A stretch of DNA of 64,000 bases from Thiohalobacter thiocyanaticus (lineage in GTDB: Bacteria > Pseudomonadota > Gammaproteobacteria > Thiohalobacterales > Thiohalobacteraceae). Every line of letters begins with the position of its first letter. Position 1 is the stretch's first letter. The stretch covers positions 1,984,001 to 2,048,000 of the forward strand of contig NZ_QZMU01000001.1 of assembly GCF_003932505.1 (NCBI RefSeq), written 5' to 3'. The translations under genes were made by a program, and so were the position numbers. Below, one piece after another: positions 8,591 to 18,631 of the stretch. The notes below the pieces were generated by a model. The model was not told the origin of the DNA. It saw only the letters and a list, made by a program, of their open reading frames with translations, and made no database searches.

Positions 8591-9184
8591 TCACTGCAGA
8601 CTGCGCGTTTCTCCCCATATCTCTTCCAGTCGCTGATCCCGGCCGCAATTCCATCGATAGAATTTATATCTGAGCGGGCTCTTCCTGTAGAAATCCTGGT
8701 GATGGCTTTCCTCACCTTTGATCGGGTGGAAAGTGGATGCGGACAGGATCGGGGTGACCACCTTTCTGTCCGGGAATCGCTCCATCACTTTCTGTCTTGA
8801 TGCCTCGGCCAGTTTTTTCTGCTGATCGTCGGCAACAAAGATGGCGCTCAGGTAGCTGGGGCCCTTGTCGCAGAACTGGCCTCTGTCATCGAACGGATCG
8901 ATGTTGGTCCAGAAATGGTAGAGCAGGTCCCGGTAGGATACGATTCCGGGATCGTAGACAACCTTTACCGCTTCGTAATGACCCTCATGGTTGCCGTTGT
9001 AGGTCGGGTTCCTGAGTGTCCCGCCGGTGAAGCCGCTGATGACTTCGCTTACACCCTCGACCTTTTCGAAATCGGCTTCCATGCACCAGAAACATCCACC
9101 TGCAAAGACGGCGGTTTCGGCGCGCAGGGCGGTGCTTAGACAAAGCATCAGAAGGATCAGGGGTGAATGGAGTGATATTTTCAT
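8591..9184 (-). CDS. msrA: Peptide-methionine (S)-S-oxide reductase, exported form
   Basis: 197 residues. A cleavable signal peptide (residues about 1-22, ending Leu-Arg-Ala) precedes the MsrA domain, so the enzyme should repair oxidised methionine in the periplasm. The catalytic motif GGCFWCMEADF is at about residue 29 onward. Conserved blocks GYTGG-like GFTGG, NPTY and GHYEAVKV follow, and GEESHHQDFY lies near the C-terminus. No msrB is adjacent. Confidence 0.94.
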   Translation of the reverse strand: MKISLHSPLILLMLCLSTALRAETAVFAGGCFWCMEADFEKVEGVSEVISGFTGGTLRNPTYNGNHEGHYEAVKVVYDPGIVSYRDLLYHFWTNIDPFDDRGQFCDKGPSYLSAIFVADDQQKKLAEASRQKVMERFPDRKVVTPILSASTFHPIKGEESHHQDFYRKSPLRYKFYRWNCGRDQRLEEIWGETRSLQ

Positions 9185-9321
9185 CTGGTATGACGCTGGG
9201 TTTTGACGCCGCCCATCAGTCGCGCCGCTTTCTGATATACCTCACTATAATTGACATCCATCATGCTGCTTCGTTTGCCGCCTGACCCCCTGTCAAGGGA
9301 GGTGTTCTGTTGAGCAGAGGC

Positions 9322-9705
9322 CTATTCGCACTCCAGGTCGTGGATGTGCAGGCCTTCGTCGAGAAAGTCGGCCAGCAGGGGATGGGCGATGAGGTATTCG
9401 GCGGTGGCCTCGTTCCACTGGTCGGCTGCCTCCTGCAGGACGTCGTCCCATTCCTCCAGCGAGTAGTCGCCGCGGCCGAGCCAGAGCAGGGCGACGATCT
9501 GCTGCTGCTGGTCGGGGTCCAGGTCCTCGATGATGGACTTGAATTCCTGGAAGGTGGTGTCGCCGGTGTGATCGGCGAGCATCTGCACGGCCCAGTCGCC
9601 ACTGGGGCTGTCCGGCACCTCGGGGATGACCACGGCCTCCTGGCCATGAAACTCATGGGCCAGCTCAATCAGGCGGCAGACGGTTTCGGGGTTGATTTCA
9701 AGCAT
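9322..9705 (-). CDS. DUF3775 domain protein
   Basis: 127 residues, cytoplasmic and very acidic. The pattern LWLGRGDYSLEEWDDV in the middle and the start MLEINPETVCRLIELA match the DUF3775 family, whose function is unknown. It is flanked by short intergenic gaps. The divergent neighbour is ccoS. Confidence 0.85.
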   Translation of the reverse strand: MLEINPETVCRLIELAHEFHGQEAVVIPEVPDSPSGDWAVQMLADHTGDTTFQEFKSIIEDLDPDQQQQIVALLWLGRGDYSLEEWDDVLQEAADQWNEATAEYLIAHPLLADFLDEGLHIHDLECE

Positions 9706-9830
9706 GGTGGTCCCGGTTGGTGTGTTGTTGTCGAGGACGACGGACCGGTCGGGCCCGCCTGTATGACGTTAGTCACTGCGCCGGGGATTGGCAAGTGGCC
9801 GCGGCCGGCGCAGGCGTTACAATAGGGACG

Positions 9831-10055
9831 ATGGATATTCTGTATCTGCTCATACCCCTGGCGCTGGTGCTGCTGGTCATCGCCATCGGCGCCTTCATCT
9901 GGGCCTCCCGCTCCGGCCAGTTCGACGACCTGGAGGGGCCGGCCCACCGTATCCTGATGGATGACGATGATCCGCGCATCCCGGGGCACAAGCCGCCGGA
10001 TGCCGGGACGGAGGACGAGGCGGCGGCGTCGGACTTGAAGCAGAAGCGGGATTAA
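9831..10055 (+). CDS. ccoS: Cytochrome cbb3 oxidase assembly protein CcoS
   Basis: 74 residues from the ATG at 9831. A single N-terminal membrane helix (about 4-27) is followed by the CcoS signature WASRSGQFDDLEGPAHRILMDDD. It is required for cofactor insertion into cbb3-type cytochrome oxidase. It is normally at the end of ccoNOPGHIS, but the oxidase genes are not in this window. A 30-residue membrane peptide follows. Confidence 0.92.
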   Translation: MDILYLLIPLALVLLVIAIGAFIWASRSGQFDDLEGPAHRILMDDDDPRIPGHKPPDAGTEDEAAASDLKQKRD

Positions 10056-10104
10056 ATATAAGATTCCGCTAATATTTTGACGGTTATTGGAGCGGAGGCG
10101 CGGC

Positions 10105-10197
10105 ATGTTTACCTTCCAGAATTTCCCCATGGTCATCGTCATCGCGCTGATCGTGATGGCCTACCTGAGCTTTTTCTCGGTGCTGCTGGCCGGCTGA
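10105..10197 (+). CDS. 30-residue single-helix membrane peptide
   Basis: ATG at 10105 to TGA at 10197 encodes 30 residues beginning MFTFQNFPM. Nearly the whole remainder is one hydrophobic helix ending SVLLAG. A clean ribosome site (GGAGCGGAGG, 10090-10099) precedes it and a perfect terminator palindrome follows at 10221-10244, so it behaves like a real last gene. By position after ccoS it could be a small subunit or stabiliser of cbb3 oxidase, but no sequence family was recognised. Confidence 0.6.
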   Translation: MFTFQNFPMVIVIALIVMAYLSFFSVLLAG

Positions 10198-10220
10198 CGT
10201 CCGGGCGCAGGCACGAAAAA

Positions 10221-10244
10221 AAACGGCCCCGATCGGGGCCGTTT
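10221..10244. terminator. Bidirectional terminator between the small peptide gene and rpoH
   Basis: A perfect palindrome with arms AAACGGCCCCGA and TCGGGGCCGTTT, with A-rich sequence on the left and T-rich sequence on the right. It serves the plus-strand peptide gene and the minus-strand rpoH. Confidence 0.85.
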
Positions 10245-10268
10245 CTGTTTTGGGGGCGACACTCCTGC

Positions 10269-11138
<870 letters not shown>

Positions 11139-11171
11139 ATTCGGACTTCCTCCACTTCGGTATTGATTCCG

Positions 11172-11201
11172 AGTCTAGCACTCGAATACTTGGAGTGCCA
11201 A
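11172..11201 (-). promoter_or_regulatory. CIRCE (HrcA operator) overlapping a sigma-70-like rpoH promoter
   Basis: CTAGCACTC-N9-GAGTGCCAA at 11175-11201. Each half matches 8 of 9 bases of the CIRCE consensus TTAGCACTC-N9-GAGTGCTAA with the exact 9-base spacer. On the minus strand, TTGGCA (11196-11201) and TAGACT (11172-11177) with an 18-base spacer form a plausible sigma-70 promoter lying within the operator. Transcription would start about 25-30 bases upstream of the rpoH ATG. HrcA binding would block the promoter. Confidence 0.85.
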
Positions 11202-11242
11202 TTCCCAGGCAAAGTTCCGGATTTCCTGAAATATTTATTAAA

Positions 11243-12556
11243 TCAGGCGCATACGCGGTTGCGTCCGGAATCCTTGGCGGCGTAGAGGGCGCGGTCGGCC
11301 AGATCCAGCAGGGCGGTGAGGTCAGCCTCGGGGCAGGTTTCGGTGGAGGCCACGCCGACGCTGACGGTGATGACCTGGCCGACCGGCCTGAGGGCCTCGA
11401 TCCCCGCCCGCAGTTCCTCGGCCCGCGCCTGGGCGTCGGCCAGGCGGCAGCGGGGCAGCAGGATGGCGAATTCCTCGCCACCGAAGCGGGCCACCAGGGT
11501 CCCCTCGCGGACCGATTCATTGAGCAGGCGGCCGACCTGTTCCAGTACCTGGTCCCCGGTGAGATGGCCGTGGCTGTCATTGAGCCGCTTGAAGTGGTCG
11601 ATGTCCAGCAGCAGGGCGGCGACCGGCTGGTTGCGCCGGTCCTCCATGAACTGCTCGCCCTGGTGCAGCAGGTAGCACTTGTTGCGCACGCCGGTGAGGC
11701 TGTCGGTGGTGGCCAGCAGGCGCATCTCCTCGGCCTGCACCTTCAGGGCGGTGAACTGCTGCTTGATCAGCAGCAGCGAGCGGATACGTGCCAGTAGTAT
11801 CTCCTCGACAATGGGTTTCTGCACGAAATCGTTGGCCCCGGCATGGAACACCTCCACCTGACGCTCCGGGCTCTCGGCGGTGGTGAGCACCAGCACCGGC
11901 ATCTCCTGCTGGGTGAAGCGGAACTTGGAGCGGATGGCATGCAGCAGGTCGCCGCCGGTCATCGCGCCCTTGAGGAAGAAATCGGTCATGACGATGTCGA
12001 AGCCGGCATCGGCCTCGGGTCCGCCCGGCGCGGTGCGCTGCAGCAGTTCGATGGCCTCCTCGGCGGTGGTGGTGTGCACGACCTGCAGGCCGTGGTGTTC
12101 CAGCAGCTTCAGGGTATGGCGGGCGGTGGTGGGGCTGTCCTCGACATAGAGTACCCGCCCGACCAGGCCGGGGTTGCGCTGGGTGAACTCCTTGATGAAT
12201 TCCACGAAGGCCTGATAGCCGAGCGACTTGTCGAAATAGTCGGTCACCCCGGCGGCGAAGCCTTCCTGCAGCAGGCGCTCGTTGGCATCGCCCGAGACCA
12301 CCACCACCGGCGTGTGGTGATGGGTGGCATGGGCGCGCACCTGGCGGCAGAAATCCAGCCCGTCCATGTCCGGCAGCAGCAGCGCGGTGGTGATCAGATC
12401 ATACTGCTGCTCTTCCAGACGGTCCCGGGCCTCGCTGCCGCTGCCGCACAGGGTGAGCTGTGCCTGCGGCATCTCCTCGTCCAGGATGCGCGAAATGATG
12501 GTGCGCGTGACCTCGGAGCCGTCGATCACGAGGATGCGGGTCAGTTTGCGGAACAT
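11243..12556 (-). CDS. PleD-like diguanylate cyclase with two receiver domains
   Basis: 437 residues. Receiver 1 spans about 5-125, receiver 2 about 134-260 and the GGDEF domain about 275-437, with signature GGEEF at 359-363. This makes c-di-GMP. Receiver 2 keeps phospho-Asp192 and Lys247. Receiver 1 has Ala58 where the acceptor Asp should be (TTALLLPDMDG), so it is a pseudo-receiver, probably for dimerisation. The inhibitory I-site position reads Arg-Glu-Gly-Thr instead of RxxD, so product inhibition may be lost. It sits between ftsX and rpoH, where most relatives have nothing. Confidence 0.93.
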   Translation of the reverse strand: MFRKLTRILVIDGSEVTRTIISRILDEEMPQAQLTLCGSGSEARDRLEEQQYDLITTALLLPDMDGLDFCRQVRAHATHHHTPVVVVSGDANERLLQEGFAAGVTDYFDKSLGYQAFVEFIKEFTQRNPGLVGRVLYVEDSPTTARHTLKLLEHHGLQVVHTTTAEEAIELLQRTAPGGPEADAGFDIVMTDFFLKGAMTGGDLLHAIRSKFRFTQQEMPVLVLTTAESPERQVEVFHAGANDFVQKPIVEEILLARIRSLLLIKQQFTALKVQAEEMRLLATTDSLTGVRNKCYLLHQGEQFMEDRRNQPVAALLLDIDHFKRLNDSHGHLTGDQVLEQVGRLLNESVREGTLVARFGGEEFAILLPRCRLADAQARAEELRAGIEALRPVGQVITVSVGVASTETCPEADLTALLDLADRALYAAKDSGRNRVCA

Positions 12557-12719
12557 TGTCGAGCTGCGTCCCTGTCAGCCGGCGGATAGCGGGTTCATGC
12601 CGGGAATAGCGGCCGCGGGGCGGGGATATTGAGGTCGCGCCAGGCGTGATGTTGCCTGCATATTGAGTTAACAGACTGTTTTTATTATTTTTAGTGGGCT
12701 TAGCTGAATGCGCTGAAAG

Positions 12720-13762
12720 CTAACTCGGCTCGATCTCGCGCAGGTGCCGGCCCACCGCCAGCCCCGAGCCGAGCCAGCCGAGCAGGGCGCCGGCCAGCAG
12801 CAGGTTCAGGCTGTCGACGAACCCCAGCGGCTGCAGCAGGAAGCTGCTGTCGTACAGCCCGGCCAGCCGGGCCACCGGACCCCGCAGCAGCAGGAAGGCC
12901 AGCTGGACCAGCAGCCAGGCCAGCAGTGCGCCGCCGACCCCGTACCAGAAGCCGGTGTAGAGGAAGGGCCGGCGGATGAAGGCGTCGGTGCCGCCGATCA
13001 GCTTGGTGACCTCGATCTCCTCGCGCCGGTTCTGGATGTCCAGACGAATGGTGTTGCCCACGATCAGCAGGACCGCCAGGCCCAGCAGCGCGCCCACTAC
13101 CAGCACCCCACGCCGGCCGATCTCCATCAGGGCGGCGAAGCGCTGTACCCACTGCAGATCAAGCTGGGCCAGCTCGGCACCCTCCAGGGCCTGCAGGCGC
13201 TGGAGCAGGCTCTCGGCGCCGGCCGGGGTGAGATCGCTCTTCACCGGCTCGACCACCAGCACGCTGGGCAGGGGGTTGGTCTCCAGCGCGTCGAGGACCT
13301 CGCCGAAGCCGGAATGTTCGCGGAATTCGGCCAGGGCCTCGGCGCGGGAGATGTAGCGCACCTCATCGATCTCCGGCCAGCCGCGCAGCTCCCCTGCCAG
13401 CGCCTGGCCGGCTTCGGCCTCCAGCTCCTGATTCAGGAACACCGATATGCTGGCGGTACCCTCCCAGCTCAGGCTCAGTCGCTGCAGGTTGTCGAGCAGG
13501 GTCAGCAGGCCGCTGGGCAGGGCCAGGGCGATGCCGATCACTGCCGCGGTCATCAGGCTGGCCGCCGGTTGATGGGTCAGCCGGCCCAGGCTCTCCAGCA
13601 GCACCTGCAGGTGGCGCGCGGCATAGACACGCGGGCTGGCCAGCCGCGGCCAGCGCAGCTGCGGCCAGGCCGGCCAGCGCCAGCCACCGCGCGGCTTGCG
13701 GTTGCGGGGCGGTGGTGCGGGCCGGCGTACCGCCGCCCCGCGCTTGCGGGACCGGCGCCCGA

Positions 13763-13766
<4 letters not shown>
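12720..13766 (-). CDS. ftsX: Cell-division ABC transporter permease-like protein FtsX
   Basis: 348 residues with a long basic, Pro/Arg-rich cytoplasmic N-terminus (about 1-45). Four membrane helices follow: one near 68-90, then an extracytoplasmic loop of about 130 residues and three C-terminal helices. With FtsE it activates peptidoglycan hydrolases at the septum. It overlaps ftsE by 4 bp (ATGA). Confidence 0.95.
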
Positions 13767-14443
<677 letters not shown>

Positions 14444-14494
14444 GGAATCGGATCGTGTCCGTGTCGCCGGTCTCGATGCCGGTTGTTACTGCCT

Positions 14495-14587
14495 CGTCAT
14501 TGCGAGGAGCGAAGCGACGCGGCAATCTTTTGAAGCCATTCTGCCATGTTGACAGATTGCCGCGTCGCTTCGCTCCTCGCAATGACG
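14495..14587. repeat. Dispersed palindromic repeat, CGTCATTGCGAG family, copy 1
   Basis: Two perfect 34-base inverted arms (14495-14528 and 14554-14587) beginning CGTCATTGCGAGGAGCG, around a 25-base spacer. It fills the gap between ftsY and ftsE. Related copies are at 26777-26868 and 56051-56129. Confidence 0.9.
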
Positions 14588-14632
14588 GTATATTTTGTCA
14601 GCTGGGCCCTTTGTTCTATCTGAGAGTACAGC

Positions 14633-15694
14633 TCAGGCCGCCTCGCTGTCGTCGGAGCCTTCCCCGAACAGGGCGGCGACGAACTCCCCGGCCTCGAACG
14701 GGCGCAGGTCCTCGATGCCCTCGCCCACGCCGATGAAGCGGATGGGCACGCCCAGGCGCTTGGCGATGGCGAAGATGATGCCGCCCTTGGCGGTGCCGTC
14801 GAGTTTGGTGAGGGTCAGTCCGGTCACGCCGACGGCCTCGTGGAACTGCTGGGCCTGGTTCAATGCGTTCTGGCCGGTGCCGGCGTCGACCACCAGCATC
14901 ACCTCATGCGGCGCCCCGGGGTCGAGCTTGGCCAGCACCCGCTTGACCTTCTTCAGCTCTTCCATGAGGTTGGACTGGGTGTGCAGGCGTCCGGCGGTGT
15001 CGGCGATGAGTACGTCGGCCCCCCGTGCGCGGGCCGACTGCAGGGCGTCGAAGATGACCGCGGCGCTGTCGGCGCCGTGCTGCTGGGCGACGACCGGGAT
15101 GGCATTGCGTTCGCCCCAGACCTGCAGCTGCTCGACCGCGGCGGCCCGGAAGGTGTCGCCGGCGGCCAGCATCACGCTGCGGCCCTCGTCCTGCAGGCGT
15201 CGCGCCAGCTTGCCGATGGTGGTGGTCTTGCCCACGCCGTTCACGCCCACCATCAGGATCACGTAGGGGGTGTCGCCGTGCGGGATCGCGAGCGGCACGC
15301 TGACCGGCTCCAGGATGGCGGCCATGTCCTCGCGCAGGGCGGTGAGCAGGGCGTCGGCGTCGGTGAGCTGCTTGCGCGCCACGCGCCGGGTCAGATCCTG
15401 GATGATGGTCTGGGTCGCCTCCACGCCCACGTCGGCCACCAGCAGCTGGGTCTCCAGCTCCTCCAGCAGTTCGTCGTCGATCTGCCGGCGTACCGAGATG
15501 ATATCGCGCACGTCGGTGTTGAGGACGTTGCGGGTCTTTGCCAGACCCGAGCGCAGGCGGGCGAACAGGCCGGGTCTGGCCGGTTTGTCAGCCGCCGCGG
15601 CCCCGGGCGCCGGAGCGGCGGCTTCCGGTGCGGATTTGTCCGCGTCCTGGGCGGGTTTTTTGCGTCCGAAACCAAATACCATGGAGATTGTCAT
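14633..15694 (-). CDS. ftsY: Signal recognition particle receptor FtsY
   Basis: 353 residues from the ATG at 15694; an in-frame ATG at 15682 (MVFGFGRKK) is the likelier family-type start. It has a short Ala/Pro-rich acidic A domain, the N domain around LRSGLAKTRNVL, then the G domain with GVNGVGKTTTIGKLA, DTAGR and TKLDGTAKGG. It docks SRP-ribosome complexes at the inner membrane. It is divergent from the M16 peptidase genes and syntenic with ftsE and ftsX. Confidence 0.96.
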   Translation of the reverse strand: MTISMVFGFGRKKPAQDADKSAPEAAAPAPGAAAADKPARPGLFARLRSGLAKTRNVLNTDVRDIISVRRQIDDELLEELETQLLVADVGVEATQTIIQDLTRRVARKQLTDADALLTALREDMAAILEPVSVPLAIPHGDTPYVILMVGVNGVGKTTTIGKLARRLQDEGRSVMLAAGDTFRAAAVEQLQVWGERNAIPVVAQQHGADSAAVIFDALQSARARGADVLIADTAGRLHTQSNLMEELKKVKRVLAKLDPGAPHEVMLVVDAGTGQNALNQAQQFHEAVGVTGLTLTKLDGTAKGGIIFAIAKRLGVPIRFIGVGEGIEDLRPFEAGEFVAALFGEGSDDSEAA

Positions 15695-15758
15695 TAGCCA
15701 TATTGGAGTGACCGGCTTATCCTACCACCCGACAACGACCAAGGTAAGCGAGTCCATT

Positions 15759-17153
15759 ATGAAGATTGCATTCCTCTTGCGGCAACTGGCGCTGGCCATG
15801 GCGCTGCTCGCTGCCGCGCCGGCCTGGGCCGAATCCGGCCAGGTGCATGAATACAGCCTGGACAACGGCATGCGCGTGATCGTCAAGGAGGATCACCGCG
15901 CCCCGGTGGTGGTCTCCCAGGTATGGTACCGGATCGGCGCCAGCTACGAGCGGGCCGGCATCACCGGCATCTCGCACGTGCTCGAGCATATGATGTTCAA
16001 GGGCACGGAAAAGCACGGCCCCGGCGAGTTCTCGCGCATCATTGCCGAGAATGGCGGGCGCGAGAACGCCTTCACCAGCCGCGATTACACGGCCTATTTC
16101 CAGCAGCTGGAAAAGAGCCGGCTGCCGGTGGCCCTGGAGCTGGAGGCCGACCGTATGCGTAACCTGCTGCTGCCGGAGGAGGAATTTCTCAAGGAGGTGC
16201 GGGTGGTGATGGAGGAGCGCCGGCTGCGTACCGAGGACAAGCCCGAGGCGCTGACCTTCGAGCAATTCAATGCCACGGCCTTTCTCAACAGCCCCTACCG
16301 CAATCCCGTCATTGGCTGGATGACCGATCTGGAAAGCCTGAACATCGACGACCTGGAGGACTGGTATCGGCGCTGGTACGCGCCCAACAACGCCATCCTG
16401 GTGGTGGTGGGCGATGTCGACCCCGATGCCGTGGCCGGGCTGGCGGCGGAGCATTTCGGCCCGCTCAAGGCCGAGGAGGTCGCGCCACCCAAGCCGCGTA
16501 CCGAGGTCGAACAGAAAGGGGTGCGCCGGATCCAGGTGCAGGCCCCGGCCGAGGTCCCTTATCTTCTGTTAGGGTACAAGGTGCCGGTACTGCTCACGGC
16601 CGAGGAATCGTGGGAGACCTACGCACTGGAGGTGCTGGCCGGTATCCTCGACGGCGGTCAGAGCGCGCGCCTGTCCCGCGTCCTGGTGCGTGACAGGCAG
16701 TTGGTGGCCGAGGCCGGCGCCGGTTATGACCTGCATAACCGTCAGCAGACCCTGTTCCTGCTCGACGCCACCCCGGCCGAGGGCGTGGACATCGACACCG
16801 TCGAGCAGGCCCTGCGTGGCCAGATCCGGCGCCTGCGCAGTGAACCGGTCTCCGCGGCAGAGCTGGAACGGGTCAAGGCACAGGTGGTGGCCGACCGCGT
16901 GTATCAGGACGATTCCATTTTCTATCAGGCGATGAAGATCGGCATGCTCGAGTCGGTCGGGCTGGACTGGCGCGTGGGCGAGGAATACGTCGAGCGCATC
17001 CAGGCCGTCACCGCGGAACAACTGCAGGCGGTGGCGCGCAAGTATCTCATCGAGGAGCGCCTGACCGTTGCCCGGCTCGACCCACAGCCCATGGATGCCG
17101 AGGCCCGTGCCCGGGCCCGGGCCGCGCAGAGGGGCGGCGGTCATGGACACTAG
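15759..17153 (+). CDS. M16 zinc metallopeptidase, catalytic subunit
   Basis: 464 residues from the ATG at 15759; the open frame extends upstream into antisense ftsY, which is not credible. The signal peptide (about 1-24) ends Ala-Trp-Ala. The inverted zinc motif HVLEH (HxxEH) is followed by the distal Glu in the EVRVVMEERR region. It is a periplasmic protease of the mitochondrial-processing-peptidase-like family. The next gene is its non-catalytic partner. Confidence 0.95.
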   Translation: MKIAFLLRQLALAMALLAAAPAWAESGQVHEYSLDNGMRVIVKEDHRAPVVVSQVWYRIGASYERAGITGISHVLEHMMFKGTEKHGPGEFSRIIAENGGRENAFTSRDYTAYFQQLEKSRLPVALELEADRMRNLLLPEEEFLKEVRVVMEERRLRTEDKPEALTFEQFNATAFLNSPYRNPVIGWMTDLESLNIDDLEDWYRRWYAPNNAILVVVGDVDPDAVAGLAAEHFGPLKAEEVAPPKPRTEVEQKGVRRIQVQAPAEVPYLLLGYKVPVLLTAEESWETYALEVLAGILDGGQSARLSRVLVRDRQLVAEAGAGYDLHNRQQTLFLLDATPAEGVDIDTVEQALRGQIRRLRSEPVSAAELERVKAQVVADRVYQDDSIFYQAMKIGMLESVGLDWRVGEEYVERIQAVTAEQLQAVARKYLIEERLTVARLDPQPMDAEARARARAAQRGGGHGH

Positions 17154-17175
17154 GATCACGACACAAGGTCGAATC

Positions 17176-18480
17176 ATGCGTAAATACTGTTTTCTTCTTC
17201 TGGGGCTGTGGGCGGTACTGCCTGCACAGGCGATGGAGCCCATCCAGCACTGGGTCACGGACAAGGGCGCGCGGGTCTATTTCGTGCCGGCGCCGGAGCT
17301 GCCCATGGTCGATATCCGGGTGGTGTTCGATGCCGGCAGCGCCCGCGATGGTGGCCATCCGGGCCTGGCCCGGCTGACCAATGCCCTCCTCGATCAGGGC
17401 GCCGGCGACCTGGATGCCGATGCCATCGCCGAACGGCTGGAATCCGTCGGCGCCCGGCTGCAGACGGGGTCGCGGCGCGACATGGCCTGGGTGGCCCTGC
17501 GCAGTCTGAGCAGTGAACAGCACCTGCAGCCGGCCGTGGAGGCCTATCGCAAGGTGATCGCCACGCCGCAATTCAGCGAGGGGGTTTTCGAGCGCGAACG
17601 CCGGCGCGCCCTGGTCGGCCTGCAGCAGGCGCAGCAGCAGCCCGGAGAGGTGGCCTCGCGGGCCTTTCATACCGAGCTGTATGGTGACCACCCCTACGCC
17701 ACGCCGAGCGAAGGTACGCCCGAGAGCGTGCAGGCGCTGCAGCCCGGACAGCTGCGGGCGTTCCATCGTCAGTACTATGTGGCGCGTAATGCCGTGATCG
17801 CCATCGTGGGTGATCTGAACCGCGCCCGGGCCGAACAACTGGCAGCGAGCGTGAGCGCGGACCTGCCCGCGGGCGAGCCGGCGCCGGAACTGCCTGTGGT
17901 CGAGGACCTGACGGCGGCGCAGACGCAGCGCATCGATCATCCCTCCTCGCAGAGCCACATCCTGATGGGCCAGCCCGGCATGCGCCGCGGTGACGAGGAT
18001 TATTTCGCCCTGTATGTCGGCAACTATGTGCTGGGCGGCGGCGGGCTGGTCTCGCGCATCAGCGAGGAGGTGCGTGAGAAGCGTGGCCTGTCCTATTCGG
18101 CCTACAGCTATTTCATGCCCATGGCCAGGCCGGGGCCCTTCATCCTCGGCCTGCAGACCCGGAACGAACAGGTGGACGAGGCCCTGCAGGTGCTGCGGGA
18201 CACCCTGAACACATTCGTCGAGCAAGGGCCCACCGAGGACGAGATGGAGGCGGCACGCAAGCACATCACCGGCGGTTTTCCGCTGCGCATCGACAGCAAC
18301 AGCGAGATCCTCGAATACATCGCCATGATCGGTTTCTATGGCCTGCCGCTGGACTATCTCCAGCGCTTCAACGACCGGGTCGCGGCAGTGACGCGTGACG
18401 ATGTCCGCGACGCCTTCCAGCGCCGGGTGCGGCCGCAGCGGATGGTGACCGTGATCGTGGGCGAGCGCCCCTCCGAGTAG
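17176..18480 (+). CDS. M16 family peptidase, non-catalytic subunit
   Basis: 434 residues from the ATG at 17176, chosen because a signal peptide (MRKYCFLLL... ending Ala-Gln-Ala) begins there. The M16 fold is recognisable (GLARLTNALLDQG), but HxxEH is replaced by LTNALLDQ, so it cannot bind zinc. Later, EVREKRGLSYSAYSY is the conserved Arg/Tyr substrate-binding block of partner subunits. It starts 22 bp after the catalytic subunit and surely forms a heterodimer with it. Confidence 0.93.
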   Translation: MRKYCFLLLGLWAVLPAQAMEPIQHWVTDKGARVYFVPAPELPMVDIRVVFDAGSARDGGHPGLARLTNALLDQGAGDLDADAIAERLESVGARLQTGSRRDMAWVALRSLSSEQHLQPAVEAYRKVIATPQFSEGVFERERRRALVGLQQAQQQPGEVASRAFHTELYGDHPYATPSEGTPESVQALQPGQLRAFHRQYYVARNAVIAIVGDLNRARAEQLAASVSADLPAGEPAPELPVVEDLTAAQTQRIDHPSSQSHILMGQPGMRRGDEDYFALYVGNYVLGGGGLVSRISEEVREKRGLSYSAYSYFMPMARPGPFILGLQTRNEQVDEALQVLRDTLNTFVEQGPTEDEMEAARKHITGGFPLRIDSNSEILEYIAMIGFYGLPLDYLQRFNDRVAAVTRDDVRDAFQRRVRPQRMVTVIVGERPSE

Positions 18481-18532
18481 TGGCTTACAAAAATTATCGG
18501 CACAGGCTTACAGGTTAATGGGTGAAATGCCA

Positions 18533-18560
18533 TTGTCCGGGGGGAATCGGCCCCTATAAT
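18533..18560 (+). promoter_or_regulatory. Candidate sigma-70 promoter for the LTD/VPLPA-CTERM gene
   Basis: A perfect TATAAT at 18555-18560 with a weak -35 (TTGTCC, 18533-18538) and a 16-base spacer, 71 bp upstream of the ATG at 18632. Confidence 0.5.
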
Positions 18561-18631
18561 CCCGTGTTTCCGGCTTCATGGATGGGGCCGGTGACAAGCA
18601 TAAATACACTTTGCAGGATGGAGGACATGCC

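Noticed and set aside
14495..14587. Possible CRISPR repeat or tRNA-like fold
   Set aside because: Only a single inverted pair with no direct-repeat spacing and no tRNA consensus; it matches a dispersed palindrome family.
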